Assembly (NCBI GenBank): GCA_014874365.1
Contig: JACWAH010000026.1
Coordinates: 89,649-153,648, forward strand
Source: Thermoplasmatales archaeon
Lineage (GTDB): Archaea > Thermoplasmatota > Thermoplasmata > Thermoplasmatales > Thermoplasmataceae
Direction: 5' to 3'
DNA: 64,000 bases
The position numbers were made by a program, and so were the translations under genes. The notes below the pieces were generated by a model. It searched no databases, had not been told where the DNA came from, and saw only the letters and a list, made by a program, of their open reading frames with translations. Positions 8,891-17,697 of this stretch are shown one piece after another; the first letter of the stretch is position 1, and each line of letters opens with the position of its first letter.

Positions 8891-9286
8891 TCATTGGAAG
8901 CTTTCCGGCTCGATCATACTTTGTATTTTCACTGAGTCCCTGATCTTTATCCAGGCAACAAGCAGCACTATTCCCGAAATGATCCCTCCAAACAATAGCT
9001 GAAAGACTCCCACGATGAGACAAACCACCTCTGACTCCCGGATTTTCCCTGATTGAAGCCTCTTGTAAATAAATCTGTATACTACTAAGAGCCAAAACAG
9101 CTCAACCGCTGCAAGAAAAACAACATAGCTGCCAGTGAGTGTTGTGTTAAAAGGCGCCGCCGACGAAATAACGGTGCTGGTTGCCAGGAGGTAAACGGCC
9201 GTTAAAAGGAAAACTGTGAACAGGAAAGCGATGATTATCATAGCAACCTTCACGTAGGAAATTGCTTTTCTAGCATCATCATCCAT
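8891..9286 (-). CDS. Small membrane protein, four predicted helices
   Basis: 131 residues with four hydrophobic stretches (about 12-34, 44-63, 70-78 weak, 87-113) and charged ends. The N-terminus MDDDARKA is acidic and probably cytosolic. No family is recognised. It is transcribed alone, 46 bases upstream of the hydrolase gene on the same strand, and diverges from the next small gene across a 52-base region that must hold both promoters. Length, hydrophobicity pattern and isolation in a tight genome support a real gene. Confidence 0.7.
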   Translation of the reverse strand: MDDDARKAISYVKVAMIIIAFLFTVFLLTAVYLLATSTVISSAAPFNTTLTGSYVVFLAAVELFWLLVVYRFIYKRLQSGKIRESEVVCLIVGVFQLLFGGIISGIVLLVAWIKIRDSVKIQSMIEPESFQ

Positions 9287-9338
9287 AATTTACCTGTAAC
9301 ATAAGTCATATTATTAATATTGAACTTCTTGTCCTTCA

Positions 9339-9680
9339 ATGGGTGAGATTTCAGACGACTTCTCTGACGCCGTAACCTACTTGAGCAAACTGTTCGCACT
9401 GAAGAAACTTACTTATTATGATTTCAACGGTTACCCAATGTGGTATCTCGGAAAAAAGTCATTCGCTAATGGAGTGGAAACGACTTCAGATCAACTTCCC
9501 GAGGAATCTGAAATAGATACTATTTCAGCCATTATGATATCAGTGAAATTTGGGAAAAATGAAGAAACTGTAAACTTGGAGTTCAGGGGAGACAGAATCC
9601 TTTATTCAGATAATTCGACGGAACAAAAGGTCAAGGACTTCGTCTTTGTCCTGGATCGCTCAATGTTTCGCTATTTTTAA
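9339..9680 (+). CDS. Hypothetical protein, 113 residues
   Basis: A soluble mixed alpha/beta protein with no recognised motif. The N-terminal half is helical (SDAVTYLSKLFALKKL), followed by aromatic-rich strands and an acidic middle. The start ATG at 9339 lies about 27 bases after an AT-rich TATA-like stretch, which fits a leaderless transcript. It faces away from the small membrane protein gene. No function can be assigned. Confidence 0.6.
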   Translation: MGEISDDFSDAVTYLSKLFALKKLTYYDFNGYPMWYLGKKSFANGVETTSDQLPEESEIDTISAIMISVKFGKNEETVNLEFRGDRILYSDNSTEQKVKDFVFVLDRSMFRYF

Positions 9681-9877
9681 TTGCGTGAACATTGGAACTA
9701 ATTCCCCCTGAATTCATCACATTATAGGGAAATTACCCTTTTTTCCAGGTTCCGCGGACAAATTATTCAGGAGTTTTCATTGGGGTGTTCAAAAAGCAGC
9801 TTTTAATTTTCCTGAAAAAATAAACAAAATATTTCTTTAGTGCAACTATATGTGTGAAAGCTAAGCGATTGGTATAG

Positions 9878-10456
9878 ATGTTGAAATTATATGCGTCGGC
9901 TAACCTGCCGACTAGATTCGGTACTTTTAAGATTTTCACCTTCACAGATGGTAACGAGAACGAAAACGCTGTTCTCGTTAAGGGTAACGTGGAAGGTCAA
10001 TCCGCCGTACCCGTCCGGATACACTCCGAATGTCTTACTGGAGATGCATTCGGTTCAAAGCGATGCGATTGCCGTGAACAGCTTGAGAAATCCCTCGAAT
10101 ACATTGCCAAGCAGGAATTTGGCATGCTGATATACCTGAGACAGGAAGGCAGAGGAATTGGACTGCTGAAGAAGATAAGGGCTTATAGCCTTCAGGACCA
10201 GGGGTATGATACTGTTGATGCCAATCTGCTCCAGGGCCTTCCCATAGATCAAAGAGATTACAGTTTTGCTAAACAAGTCCTGGATTACTTCAAGATCAAA
10301 TCCGTGATTCTAATGTCTAACAATCCCACAAAATTTGAATTCCTTGAAAAGAGCGGGATAGAGATTGTGGGAAGATTTCCTGTGCTGGCTGAGCCGAATA
10401 AATATGACAAATTTTATCTGGAAACCAAGAAAGAAAAACTGGGGCATCAACTTTGA
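9878..10456 (+). CDS. ribA: GTP cyclohydrolase II (riboflavin biosynthesis)
   Basis: 192 residues, the length of single-domain RibA. The enzyme opens the imidazole ring of GTP, releasing formate and pyrophosphate, as the first step of riboflavin synthesis. The zinc ligands C52, C63 and C65 are present in [14 protein letters not shown], the GTP/phosphate motif RQEGRGIGL is at 88-96, and SNNPTK is at 147-152. Many archaea use the unrelated ArfA instead, so a bacterial-type enzyme here may reflect old transfer. The 197 bases upstream are AT-rich and hold TATA-like stretches; no FMN riboswitch is recognisable. Confidence 0.93.
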   Translation: MLKLYASANLPTRFGTFKIFTFTDGNENENAVLVKGNVEGQSAVPVRIHSECLTGDAFGSKRCDCREQLEKSLEYIAKQEFGMLIYLRQEGRGIGLLKKIRAYSLQDQGYDTVDANLLQGLPIDQRDYSFAKQVLDYFKIKSVILMSNNPTKFEFLEKSGIEIVGRFPVLAEPNKYDKFYLETKKEKLGHQL

Positions 10457-11236
10457 TTACTGAATGCCCGTTTTGATATTCCCATACAACCAGACTGAGA
10501 ACGAAAGAACAATTGTCATGAGCAGAGCGATTAATCCAAGCTCTTCCAGTGTGTAATAGGTAATCCCGTATACCATGGCATCTCTGACAATGTTGACAAT
10601 ATAACTCAGTGGATTCCCTGCAGATATTATCCTCAGGGCAAGTGGCGTGGAAGATGTTATCGGGTAAAATGCAGTACTTGCGAAATCAAGAAGGAAGAAC
10701 AACAGAAACGTGATAGTGCTGTATGCGTTCATGGACCTGGCTTTTATAGACAATATCAGGAAAAGGGAGGTAAAGAATATTGTGCCCAGAATCAAAGCGC
10801 CCACTAAATAAACATATGAAAGAATTGACAGATTGAATGTGGCACTCTTGATAACGCTGGCCAGAATTATCATGATGAAACTCCCGCCGATTGCAAAGAT
10901 CACGCTGAGAAAAATTATTCCAAATAGATATTCTGTTCTTCTAAATGGCCCGACAAGCAATTGCTCAAACATCCCCCATCGTCTATCTGCCCAAAGCATT
11001 CCTCCGCCAATGTTTCCTGCAGTGAATGCCTGCATTCCAACTATGCCTGGAGCCAGGAAAGCCGTGTAGGAAACGGAATAGGAACCTTGGGAGACTGTAG
11101 ATATCAGTCCCTGATACATTATCCCAACAATAAACAGGTAAAACACAGGAATCCCAAACATAAAGAACAGAGTCCCTGGATCTGTATTCACATGCACATT
11201 TCTTATAGTCAGGCGAACGAAGGCTGGAAGCTTCAT
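10457..11236 (-). CDS. ABC-2 type exporter, permease subunit
   Basis: 259 residues with about six membrane segments and the ABC-2 pattern: an N-terminal helix after FVRLTIRNVHVN, a long cytoplasmic stretch with a DRRWGMFEQLLVGP segment, and a final pair of helices. It forms the membrane channel of an efflux transporter with the ATPase encoded immediately upstream; the two genes overlap by four bases (ATGA at 11233-11236). The substrate is unknown; daunorubicin-type and polysaccharide exporters share this architecture. Its stop abuts the convergent ribA gene without a gap. Confidence 0.88.
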   Translation of the reverse strand: MKLPAFVRLTIRNVHVNTDPGTLFFMFGIPVFYLFIVGIMYQGLISTVSQGSYSVSYTAFLAPGIVGMQAFTAGNIGGGMLWADRRWGMFEQLLVGPFRRTEYLFGIIFLSVIFAIGGSFIMIILASVIKSATFNLSILSYVYLVGALILGTIFFTSLFLILSIKARSMNAYSTITFLLFFLLDFASTAFYPITSSTPLALRIISAGNPLSYIVNIVRDAMVYGITYYTLEELGLIALLMTIVLSFSVWLYGNIKTGIQ

Positions 11237-12186
11237 TTGTTAACAACCTCCAGAAAAACGTCATCCAGACTTGGAACGTCTAAACTAATATGATCAATAG
11301 CCAGGTTCATTGAACTTATGATTTCGATTATGGATTTCACATTCCTTCCTAGATTTGAGCCAAGTATGCTTATTTCTCTTCCGGTGACAGTTACGTGAGA
11401 AATCCCGGCAATTTCCCTCACAGAATTGAATACGGATTCTGAAAGTTTATCATTTGGCGGGTCGATAATTCCTATGACGAGCTTTCTCATTGTACCAAAT
11501 TTCTCTTTTAATTCCCTGGAAGTACCTTCCGCGACCATCTTCCCTTTATCCATGATTCCGATTCTATCGCAGACAAAATCAGCTTCTTCCAGGATTTGAG
11601 TGGTGAATATTATGCTCAGCCCATCCTTCAATTTCTCCCTTATAAAATTCAGCACATCCCTTCTCATAACCGGATCCATTCCAACTGTCGGCTCGTCAAG
11701 GAAAAGAATATCGGTATCATGAATGAATTCCCTTGCGACCTGAAGGCGTTTTTTCTGCCCACCCGATAGTTCGAAAGCCCGTTTCTTCCGAGCTTCCCCC
11801 AGATTAAAGAATTCTATCAGCTCTTCCTTTCTCTTCTCAATGAGGTGTTTTGGTACCTCCCACAACATCCCGTAAATGTCAAAGTTCTTTTCAACGGAAG
11901 CATAGTCAAACGACTCTTCCTGTTGAACCACGCCAATCCTCTTACGGATCCGGATTGCGTCTTTCTTGATATCCAGATCCTTTATTCTCGCGGAGCCGGA
12001 AGTTGCAGGAATCAGGGTCGTAAGGACTTTAATAAGGGTGCTCTTACCCGCACCATTCTTGCCCAGGAGTCCATAAATTTCACCTTCCTTCACATGGAAC
12101 GAAACGCCATCTACTGCGTTTTTAACGCCATCATAACTCTTTACAAGATCGGTTACCTCGATGGCATAACCTTTATCATCTAACAC
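11233..12186 (-). CDS. ABC-2 type exporter, ATP-binding subunit
   Basis: 317 residues. Walker A GKNGAGKST at 42-50, Q-loop near 89, signature LSGGQ at 140-144, Walker B ILFLDEP at 160-166 and a C-terminal regulatory part of about 100 residues, as in DrrA/CcmA-type exporters. It energises the permease encoded downstream, with which it shares an ATGA overlap. The start is GTG at 12186; no ATG lies close by in frame. The 55 bases between it and the deaminase gene upstream probably hold the promoter of this two-gene operon. Confidence 0.92.
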   Translation of the reverse strand: MLDDKGYAIEVTDLVKSYDGVKNAVDGVSFHVKEGEIYGLLGKNGAGKSTLIKVLTTLIPATSGSARIKDLDIKKDAIRIRKRIGVVQQEESFDYASVEKNFDIYGMLWEVPKHLIEKRKEELIEFFNLGEARKKRAFELSGGQKKRLQVAREFIHDTDILFLDEPTVGMDPVMRRDVLNFIREKLKDGLSIIFTTQILEEADFVCDRIGIMDKGKMVAEGTSRELKEKFGTMRKLVIGIIDPPNDKLSESVFNSVREIAGISHVTVTGREISILGSNLGRNVKSIIEIISSMNLAIDHISLDVPSLDDVFLEVVNK

Positions 12187-12241
12187 CCGGCCTCATAATA
12201 TATTGAAATATAACGGTATTGTGGAAGTCGGGAATACGAAA

Positions 12242-13519
12242 CTACTCAAAATTTTCTACGGGCATTTCAATCTCCGTTGTTAGCATATTATCGCGTTTCA
12301 GGAATTTACCATCAACAATGACAAAACCCACATTATTTGGGTTGGCTGAGAAAACAATGTTGTTGACGGCATTATCGGGAGTTGTAGGATACATGTTAGG
12401 TGACCTGGTGTCGATCAAAATTATGTCCGCAAGCTTACCTTTTTCAATGGAGCCAATTCCTTCATTGCCTATTGCCAGGGCACCGTTGATAGTAGCCATA
12501 TCGAGTATAGTTTGTGCAGGCAACACTGTCGCATCCCATCTTGAATTCTTCATTGAAATTGACGAAAACTTCATCAATTGGAACAAATCCAGCGAATTGT
12601 TAGTGGCAGAACTATCAGTCCCCATTGAGATAGATACTCCGTTTGAGATCATCTCAGGTATTGGTGGCAGGCCACCGGTGGCAAGCTTTGCATTGCTTAT
12701 TGAGTTCCATGAAACGTTCACCCCGGCCTTCCCAAGCAACCTGATTTCTCTCAGGGTCAGCCATACTCCATGAGCCGCAAGGAGGTTGTTCCTCAAAAAT
12801 CCTTTTTCAGCCAAATATTCCACTGGCCTCTTATTATTCTTCTTTACAAAATCATAAACTTCCTTCCTTGTTTCGGAAAGGTGCATATGAGTTATTGTCT
12901 TCAAGGAATCAGCAATTTTCAATGCACCTGATATAGTCTCCTCGGAAGCTGCATAGACTCCCTGAATACCAATGGACGGCGTCACCAGCCTATCTTTCTT
13001 AAAATGACTGATAAAGTGTTCTGCGTTGGATAGGGGGTTGCCCTTCTGGGTAGTTATTTCCGGGTCAAGCGTATTCCAGGCCAGGTTCGCTCGTATCCCC
13101 ATATCATTGCATGCTTTTGCCGTCAGATCCTCGGAATAAAATAGATCTGCAAAGCTTGTTATCCCTGAGTTAATCATCTCCATTATTCCGAGGACAGATG
13201 AGTTGTAAATACCATCAGGAGTTCTTAAAGAATCCAGTTTTCCAGTTTTCTCAAGTAATTCCATTAAGTCGATGTCATCCAATCTGCCTTTAAGGTGGGA
13301 CATGGCTACGTGCGAATGCGTGTTGATTAAACCCGGCATTATCATGAACCGATTAGCATCCATGGTCTCATCTCCCTCCTGTGGTTCCTTTCCCACATAT
13401 TCGATTTTATTTCCTTCAATGAGGATGCTTCCCTTGAATACTTCCCTTTGAGCATTCTGCGAAACGATTAAGCCGTTGTTAAATGCAATGGAGGACACAG
13501 GTTCCAGAGACAAAGTCAC
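12242..13519 (-). CDS. Amidohydrolase, SAH/5'-deoxyadenosine/MTA deaminase family
   Basis: 425 residues with the metal-dependent amidohydrolase layout: H68-x-H70 (INTHSHVAMSHL), THMHLSE in the middle, LLAAHGVWLT, and GTDSSATNN near the end, all matching the methylthioadenosine/S-adenosylhomocysteine deaminase family. In archaea (DadD/MtaD) these enzymes deaminate SAH, methylthioadenosine or 5'-deoxyadenosine, removing inhibitory by-products of SAM chemistry. The start is GTG at 13519, sharing one base with the TAG stop of the membrane protein gene upstream, so it is the last gene of the surface-protein cluster, although no functional tie is obvious. Confidence 0.88.
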   Translation of the reverse strand: MTLSLEPVSSIAFNNGLIVSQNAQREVFKGSILIEGNKIEYVGKEPQEGDETMDANRFMIMPGLINTHSHVAMSHLKGRLDDIDLMELLEKTGKLDSLRTPDGIYNSSVLGIMEMINSGITSFADLFYSEDLTAKACNDMGIRANLAWNTLDPEITTQKGNPLSNAEHFISHFKKDRLVTPSIGIQGVYAASEETISGALKIADSLKTITHMHLSETRKEVYDFVKKNNKRPVEYLAEKGFLRNNLLAAHGVWLTLREIRLLGKAGVNVSWNSISNAKLATGGLPPIPEMISNGVSISMGTDSSATNNSLDLFQLMKFSSISMKNSRWDATVLPAQTILDMATINGALAIGNEGIGSIEKGKLADIILIDTRSPNMYPTTPDNAVNNIVFSANPNNVGFVIVDGKFLKRDNMLTTEIEMPVENFE

Positions 13520-14421
13520 TATATATTGGTTATTTCATTCCTGGATGCTTTTTTCACTACACTGGCTGCAACAATCCAGAAACTGGCTATTATTAAAGAT
13601 AACATGAAAAATTGATAATTACTGTATTGGAAAATTCTCATAACGATCATTGAGATAATAGCGATCAAAATCCCAAAAATTCCGGCAAATGCCGCTCCTG
13701 ATAGTCTATATTTGATGATTTTTTCCCCATTGAAGGAGAAATGCATGTAAATTGCGGTAAAGGATACCACCAGGCTGGCTAAAATAACATAGTCATATGG
13801 CATGAAAATTACCGAAAGAGGTAGCGGGATGCCCTCGGCACCCAGGAATAACAGGGTGTAAATTGCATAATATTGCATCAGGAAATTTATTTCATATGCA
13901 AATTGAAAGCCGCTTGCTGGAACAACGGGAAGGCTGCTAAGGTAAGGCACTAAGGCTGAATAGTAAACTGGGAACATCGGGGACTGGTAAAGGTAGACTG
14001 CAGATAGTTGCTCTACCATCAGGAAGAATGAAGCGAGCATGTATGTGATGGCTTTTCCAGGCTTGTCAGTGAATGCCCCTTCCATCATTATTATGAAAGC
14101 CAGAGAAATTTCGATAGAAAGGATAAAGGTGAAAGTAATAAGATGTCCAAATAGAGAAGGATCCGCGAAATTTCCCAACAGACCCGCGACTGACAATTCT
14201 GCATAAAGAAATATAAACAGGAAAAAACTGATTGCAGCTCTGTAAACGAATGGCTTGAACGCCTTGGGCAAAACTGCTTTTATGAAAGGAAGTGAAAAGA
14301 GTGGAATCCAAATTGCTGCATCCATATTCTGCAGCAGGAAAACGATTACATATTCGAAGATCGCGAATGTAGGGACCATAATCAGGAAACTGGTGAACCT
14401 CGATCGAAATCTAATTTCCAC
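13519..14421 (-). CDS. Polytopic membrane protein of the MoxR/DUF58 cluster
   Basis: 300 residues with about eight hydrophobic segments spread over the whole length and few charged loops; the start is GTG at 14421. No family is recognised by eye. It follows the DUF58 gene with a three-base gap and shares one base with the deaminase gene, so it belongs to the same transcript. In comparable clusters, membrane proteins of this kind accompany DUF58 and MoxR; a role in membrane or surface assembly is an inference from position only. Confidence 0.72.
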   Translation of the reverse strand: MEIRFRSRFTSFLIMVPTFAIFEYVIVFLLQNMDAAIWIPLFSLPFIKAVLPKAFKPFVYRAAISFFLFIFLYAELSVAGLLGNFADPSLFGHLITFTFILSIEISLAFIIMMEGAFTDKPGKAITYMLASFFLMVEQLSAVYLYQSPMFPVYYSALVPYLSSLPVVPASGFQFAYEINFLMQYYAIYTLLFLGAEGIPLPLSVIFMPYDYVILASLVVSFTAIYMHFSFNGEKIIKYRLSGAAFAGIFGILIAIISMIVMRIFQYSNYQFFMLSLIIASFWIVAASVVKKASRNEITNI

Positions 14422-14424
14422 TTT

Positions 14425-15732
14425 TCACCTCACTATCCTGCCGTACCCATACTCCAGCATCAATCTGGGAAAGAGATGTGATTCCTGAACTACATGGCAT
14501 TGCACCCCAAGAACGCGTATCATGGCTGCCTGTGCCTTCAGTTCAGCCTCCCTTTGCACTAGCCCGGAAAAAAGGATTTTTCTATAAGACGGATCCAATC
14601 CATCGACATCCATAAACTCGGATGGGCTTACCAAGAAAATGGTGATCTGTTTCCCTTTCTGTATCAGTGAAACTTTAGGTAAGCTGAACTTCTTCTCTCC
14701 AGAAAGTGGCGTGATCAGGATGACAAGGGAACTCTTCTTAACCATGGTACGGATAGTTTCGAGAGCCTTCGGCAAATCAAACTCGCCGGATGGCCTCAAT
14801 TCTGAAACCTCCTTCTCCAGCATATTTATTGAGACTTGCGATCTTGTTGGTTTTATATTAACGTTGATGTCCGAAGATAGGAGGATGTATCCTACACCGT
14901 CATGATTCCTCAGTATTGAGTACCCCGCGTTTATTGAGTTTACTATAAACCTGTCATACATTCTTTTTGCGTTATGCCCAAAATTAGTCGAAAGGCTGTA
15001 ATCAATCACGAAATAAACGTCAATCTGGCGCTCTTCTTCCATCTGTTTTATATAAATATCTTCCCCGTTTACAAGGCCATATCTTGACCACGAAACATAT
15101 CTCATGTCGTCCATGTCAGCATAAGGGCGGATTCCATAGAAATTGTAACCCTGTCCAACTGTCCTAGAGCGGTGAATACCTTCAGTGAACCTGATATTAC
15201 TTAACCTGTCGGCCCTGGCCCCGTAGATTTCGCCAATAGAAGGAGAAACGTGCATTTCTGTTGCCCTTTCAGCAATGTAGTTAAGAACGCAGAGTCTGAA
15301 CGGGTCTTCAGCATACATGTTTACCGGCCCGACGAAGTACTTTCCAACTGCCTGCGGGGAGATTTCGTAGCTGATTTTCCTAGTTTCTCCTGGCTTCAGG
15401 ACTACATATCCCTTGAAACTTCCCCTGGCATTGAATACATCCGAAAGACTGTCGAAATAGTTGAATGCAACACTACTCCGGCCATTGTTAAGCATTGTTA
15501 GGTTGATTTCCACCCACTGGTTCTTTCTACAGTAGGCGTCTTTCATTGTTCTGGTAATTGTTACCGCTCGCATCTTCTTCCCCTGACCGGAATGGAAAGC
15601 AACAATGTCTGACCATAAAGTCATTAAAAGGGCAAGAGAAAAAATAATTAGATAGGTAAATCCAACAAAAATTCCTTCGTAGACACCTGCTAAGAAAGCG
15701 GCTATTATGCCGTATGTAAATTTTTTTATCAT
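14425..15732 (-). CDS. DUF58 domain protein with von Willebrand A-like fold
   Basis: 435 residues. Two membrane segments at the N-terminus (about 5-45) are followed by an immunoglobulin-like region and then the DUF58 signature, seen as MDDMRYVSWSRYG and a MIDAS-like metal site DYSLST near residue 245. DUF58 proteins are near-constant partners of MoxR AAA+ ATPases, which are thought to act as chaperones for metal insertion or complex assembly. The MoxR gene lies immediately upstream with an ATGA overlap. No signal peptidase site is evident; the protein is probably membrane anchored with its vWA part in the cytoplasm. Confidence 0.88.
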   Translation of the reverse strand: MIKKFTYGIIAAFLAGVYEGIFVGFTYLIIFSLALLMTLWSDIVAFHSGQGKKMRAVTITRTMKDAYCRKNQWVEINLTMLNNGRSSVAFNYFDSLSDVFNARGSFKGYVVLKPGETRKISYEISPQAVGKYFVGPVNMYAEDPFRLCVLNYIAERATEMHVSPSIGEIYGARADRLSNIRFTEGIHRSRTVGQGYNFYGIRPYADMDDMRYVSWSRYGLVNGEDIYIKQMEEERQIDVYFVIDYSLSTNFGHNAKRMYDRFIVNSINAGYSILRNHDGVGYILLSSDINVNIKPTRSQVSINMLEKEVSELRPSGEFDLPKALETIRTMVKKSSLVILITPLSGEKKFSLPKVSLIQKGKQITIFLVSPSEFMDVDGLDPSYRKILFSGLVQREAELKAQAAMIRVLGVQCHVVQESHLFPRLMLEYGYGRIVR

Positions 15733-16712
15733 TCAGGGACCTTAACGGATGCGACAAATCTGTCGATCAGTTTACCCACAAAGTTCTGCATATCGGAACC
15801 TGCCTCCATTACAGCCTCGGAGTTCAGTATAAGCCTGTGATTCAGGAGTTCGTGCGCAATTAATTTTATGTCTTCAGGAATTACATATCTCCTGCCATTA
15901 AGCAGCGCATTCGCCTTGGCAGCCCTCTGAAATTTTCCAGTCGTCCTTGGGCTGGCCCCGAGATAGATTTTTTCATTTTTTCTTGTAGCCCGGCAAATAT
16001 CGACTATGTATTCTTTGATCTTGTCTGAAACGTAAATCTGGTCTCTTAGCGCGCGCAATCTCATAATTTGTTCTGCGTCCATTTTAAGGGTGCCTTTTAA
16101 CTGGGAAAGCATTTTCTTCTCTTCGAGAATCATTAACTCATCATTCCTGTCCGGATAAGTCAGGAAATATCTGAAGAGAAACCTATCCATCAGGGCTTCT
16201 GCAAGTGGGAATGTTCCTTCCTGTTCTATCGGGTTTTGGGTTGCTATGACCAGGAATGGCTGTGGAAGTTTTTCTGTGATGCCTCCCTGAGATACCTGCT
16301 TTTCTTCCATACTTTCCAGCAAAGCGGATTGCACCTTTGGCGGTGTCCTGTTAAGTTCATCCGCCAGGACAATATTTGCAAATATTGGTCCCTTTCTAAA
16401 TTCCATCTTGCGGGATTCAAGGTTAAAAGCCATGCTACCCGTTATGTCCGACGGCAGCATATCCGGAGTGAACTGGATCCTCTTGAATGGGAGGTTCAGG
16501 AAAGATGCAAATTCGGAAGCCAGCATTGTCTTTGCGAGGCCTGGCACCCCTTCGAGCAGAATATGGTTTTCAGAAATAAGTGAGATCAGCATGAATCTTA
16601 TAATGCGTTCAGACCCAATTACGCTGTTTCCAATGGCCTTTTCAATGGCAACTATTGTATTCCTGATCTGGAGGAGATCCTCTTTTTCTATTTCCAGCGC
16701 TTCCTCACTCAT
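15729..16712 (-). CDS. MoxR family AAA+ ATPase
   Basis: 327 residues. Walker A GVPGLAKT, Walker B VLADELNRTPP, sensor-1 ATQNP and an arginine-finger region PRTTGKFQRAAKA are all present, as is the family-specific GSMAFN segment. I chose ATG at 16712 because the alternative (12 bases upstream) is TTG; the ATG gives an 8-base overlap with the upstream gene. MoxR proteins act as ATP-driven chaperones with vWA/DUF58 partners, here encoded directly downstream with an ATGA overlap. Confidence 0.93.
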   Translation of the reverse strand: MSEEALEIEKEDLLQIRNTIVAIEKAIGNSVIGSERIIRFMLISLISENHILLEGVPGLAKTMLASEFASFLNLPFKRIQFTPDMLPSDITGSMAFNLESRKMEFRKGPIFANIVLADELNRTPPKVQSALLESMEEKQVSQGGITEKLPQPFLVIATQNPIEQEGTFPLAEALMDRFLFRYFLTYPDRNDELMILEEKKMLSQLKGTLKMDAEQIMRLRALRDQIYVSDKIKEYIVDICRATRKNEKIYLGASPRTTGKFQRAAKANALLNGRRYVIPEDIKLIAHELLNHRLILNSEAVMEAGSDMQNFVGKLIDRFVASVKVPE

Positions 16713-17190
16713 TCCTGGTTTCAACCTCCACCACTCTCATCTTTGTCTTTCTGATTTCTTCATAGATCGCAAGTATTTCTGAAAATAATTTCTTCTTTTC
16801 GGTATCCCCCTTTCTTGTCCTATATCTCTGCGACCCTCTGATTTTCCTCAATACACTGAAATATTTTTTCTTGGTTACTTCATAAGCTCTTTGCAGATCT
16901 TTCAATTTTTGGATCTCCACATCTACTTCGTTCAAAAAATACTGATCATCCATCGCGTTCACTCTCGATATATACATATTAAAACTGTTGACGGGAACAA
17001 GGAATTTTTCCCTTTTCTGCTCGAAACTCGGTGGTGAGGTAAGCGTTGATTTCTTCGAGTAATGTTTCATAGCCATTGAAATTATAACAAGTACGGCAAC
17101 TGGAAACAGGAACTTTGCATCATTTAGCGGGTTATCCAGTACAACTGAAAATAGCTGGTTGTACGTTGGTATTCCCGACTCCTGTATCAT
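16705..17190 (-). CDS. Hypothetical membrane-anchored protein of the MoxR/DUF58 cluster
   Basis: 161 residues. One hydrophobic segment lies at about 26-41 (LFPVAVLVIISMAM), followed by a basic, strongly helical region (about 60-161) with a probable coiled coil rich in Lys, Glu and Leu. It is translationally coupled to its neighbours, overlapping the gene upstream by four bases and moxR downstream. No family is recognised; position suggests an accessory subunit of the MoxR/DUF58 system. Confidence 0.7.
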   Translation of the reverse strand: MIQESGIPTYNQLFSVVLDNPLNDAKFLFPVAVLVIISMAMKHYSKKSTLTSPPSFEQKREKFLVPVNSFNMYISRVNAMDDQYFLNEVDVEIQKLKDLQRAYEVTKKKYFSVLRKIRGSQRYRTRKGDTEKKKLFSEILAIYEEIRKTKMRVVEVETRNE

Positions 17191-17696
17191 GCCTCTTCCT
17201 CAAAATATAACTTCACGATGTTCATAAAACTGTAGAATTCTGAGACTCTCTCCATAATTTTATCGGGATTCTCTATGGGAATTACTGAGAATGTAGAGGG
17301 TTCAAAATAATCCAGGTAAAAATAAGTCAGCTTTCTCAAAGCGTTATACTGATTGATCTTTCCTTCATTGATCGGTGGGGGCGCAGCAACTGCATCCACC
17401 AGGTAATAATTGTCAGTATATGCAGATTCATCGAGAACAATTCCAAAATCTTTGTATCCTTCAATGATAAACTGCCTGTTCGTGACTCCAGCTGGTATTT
17501 TAGTCCTGAAAAACCTCGCGTAATCATTTCTCATTGCTTTAAACATTACTGTTATTGCCCGCCTGTAATTCTGAGTCAGAAGTATCCTGCTTGCCTCGAT
17601 TATCGGCGGTATATCCTCAACTCTTTTCACCTCAACTACTGTATCAGTTCCTCGTTTAGTCCCCCCATAAAGCAGTTTGGAAAGAAAACCTGGCAT
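17187..17696 (-). CDS. Hypothetical protein of the MoxR/DUF58 cluster, DUF4129-like
   Basis: 169 residues, soluble, helical. The segment AITVMFKAMRNDYARFF resembles the cytoplasmic helical region found in DUF4129-type proteins that often accompany DUF58, but the match is by eye and weak. It overlaps the next gene by four bases (ATGA) and starts one base after the stop of the large surface protein gene. The tight packing supports one operon. Function unknown. Confidence 0.68.
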   Translation of the reverse strand: MPGFLSKLLYGGTKRGTDTVVEVKRVEDIPPIIEASRILLTQNYRRAITVMFKAMRNDYARFFRTKIPAGVTNRQFIIEGYKDFGIVLDESAYTDNYYLVDAVAAPPPINEGKINQYNALRKLTYFYLDYFEPSTFSVIPIENPDKIMERVSEFYSFMNIVKLYFEEEA

Positions 17697-17697
17697 T

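Noticed and set aside
9681..9877. FMN riboswitch upstream of ribA
   Set aside because: None of the conserved FMN-aptamer blocks is visible; the region is simply AT-rich.
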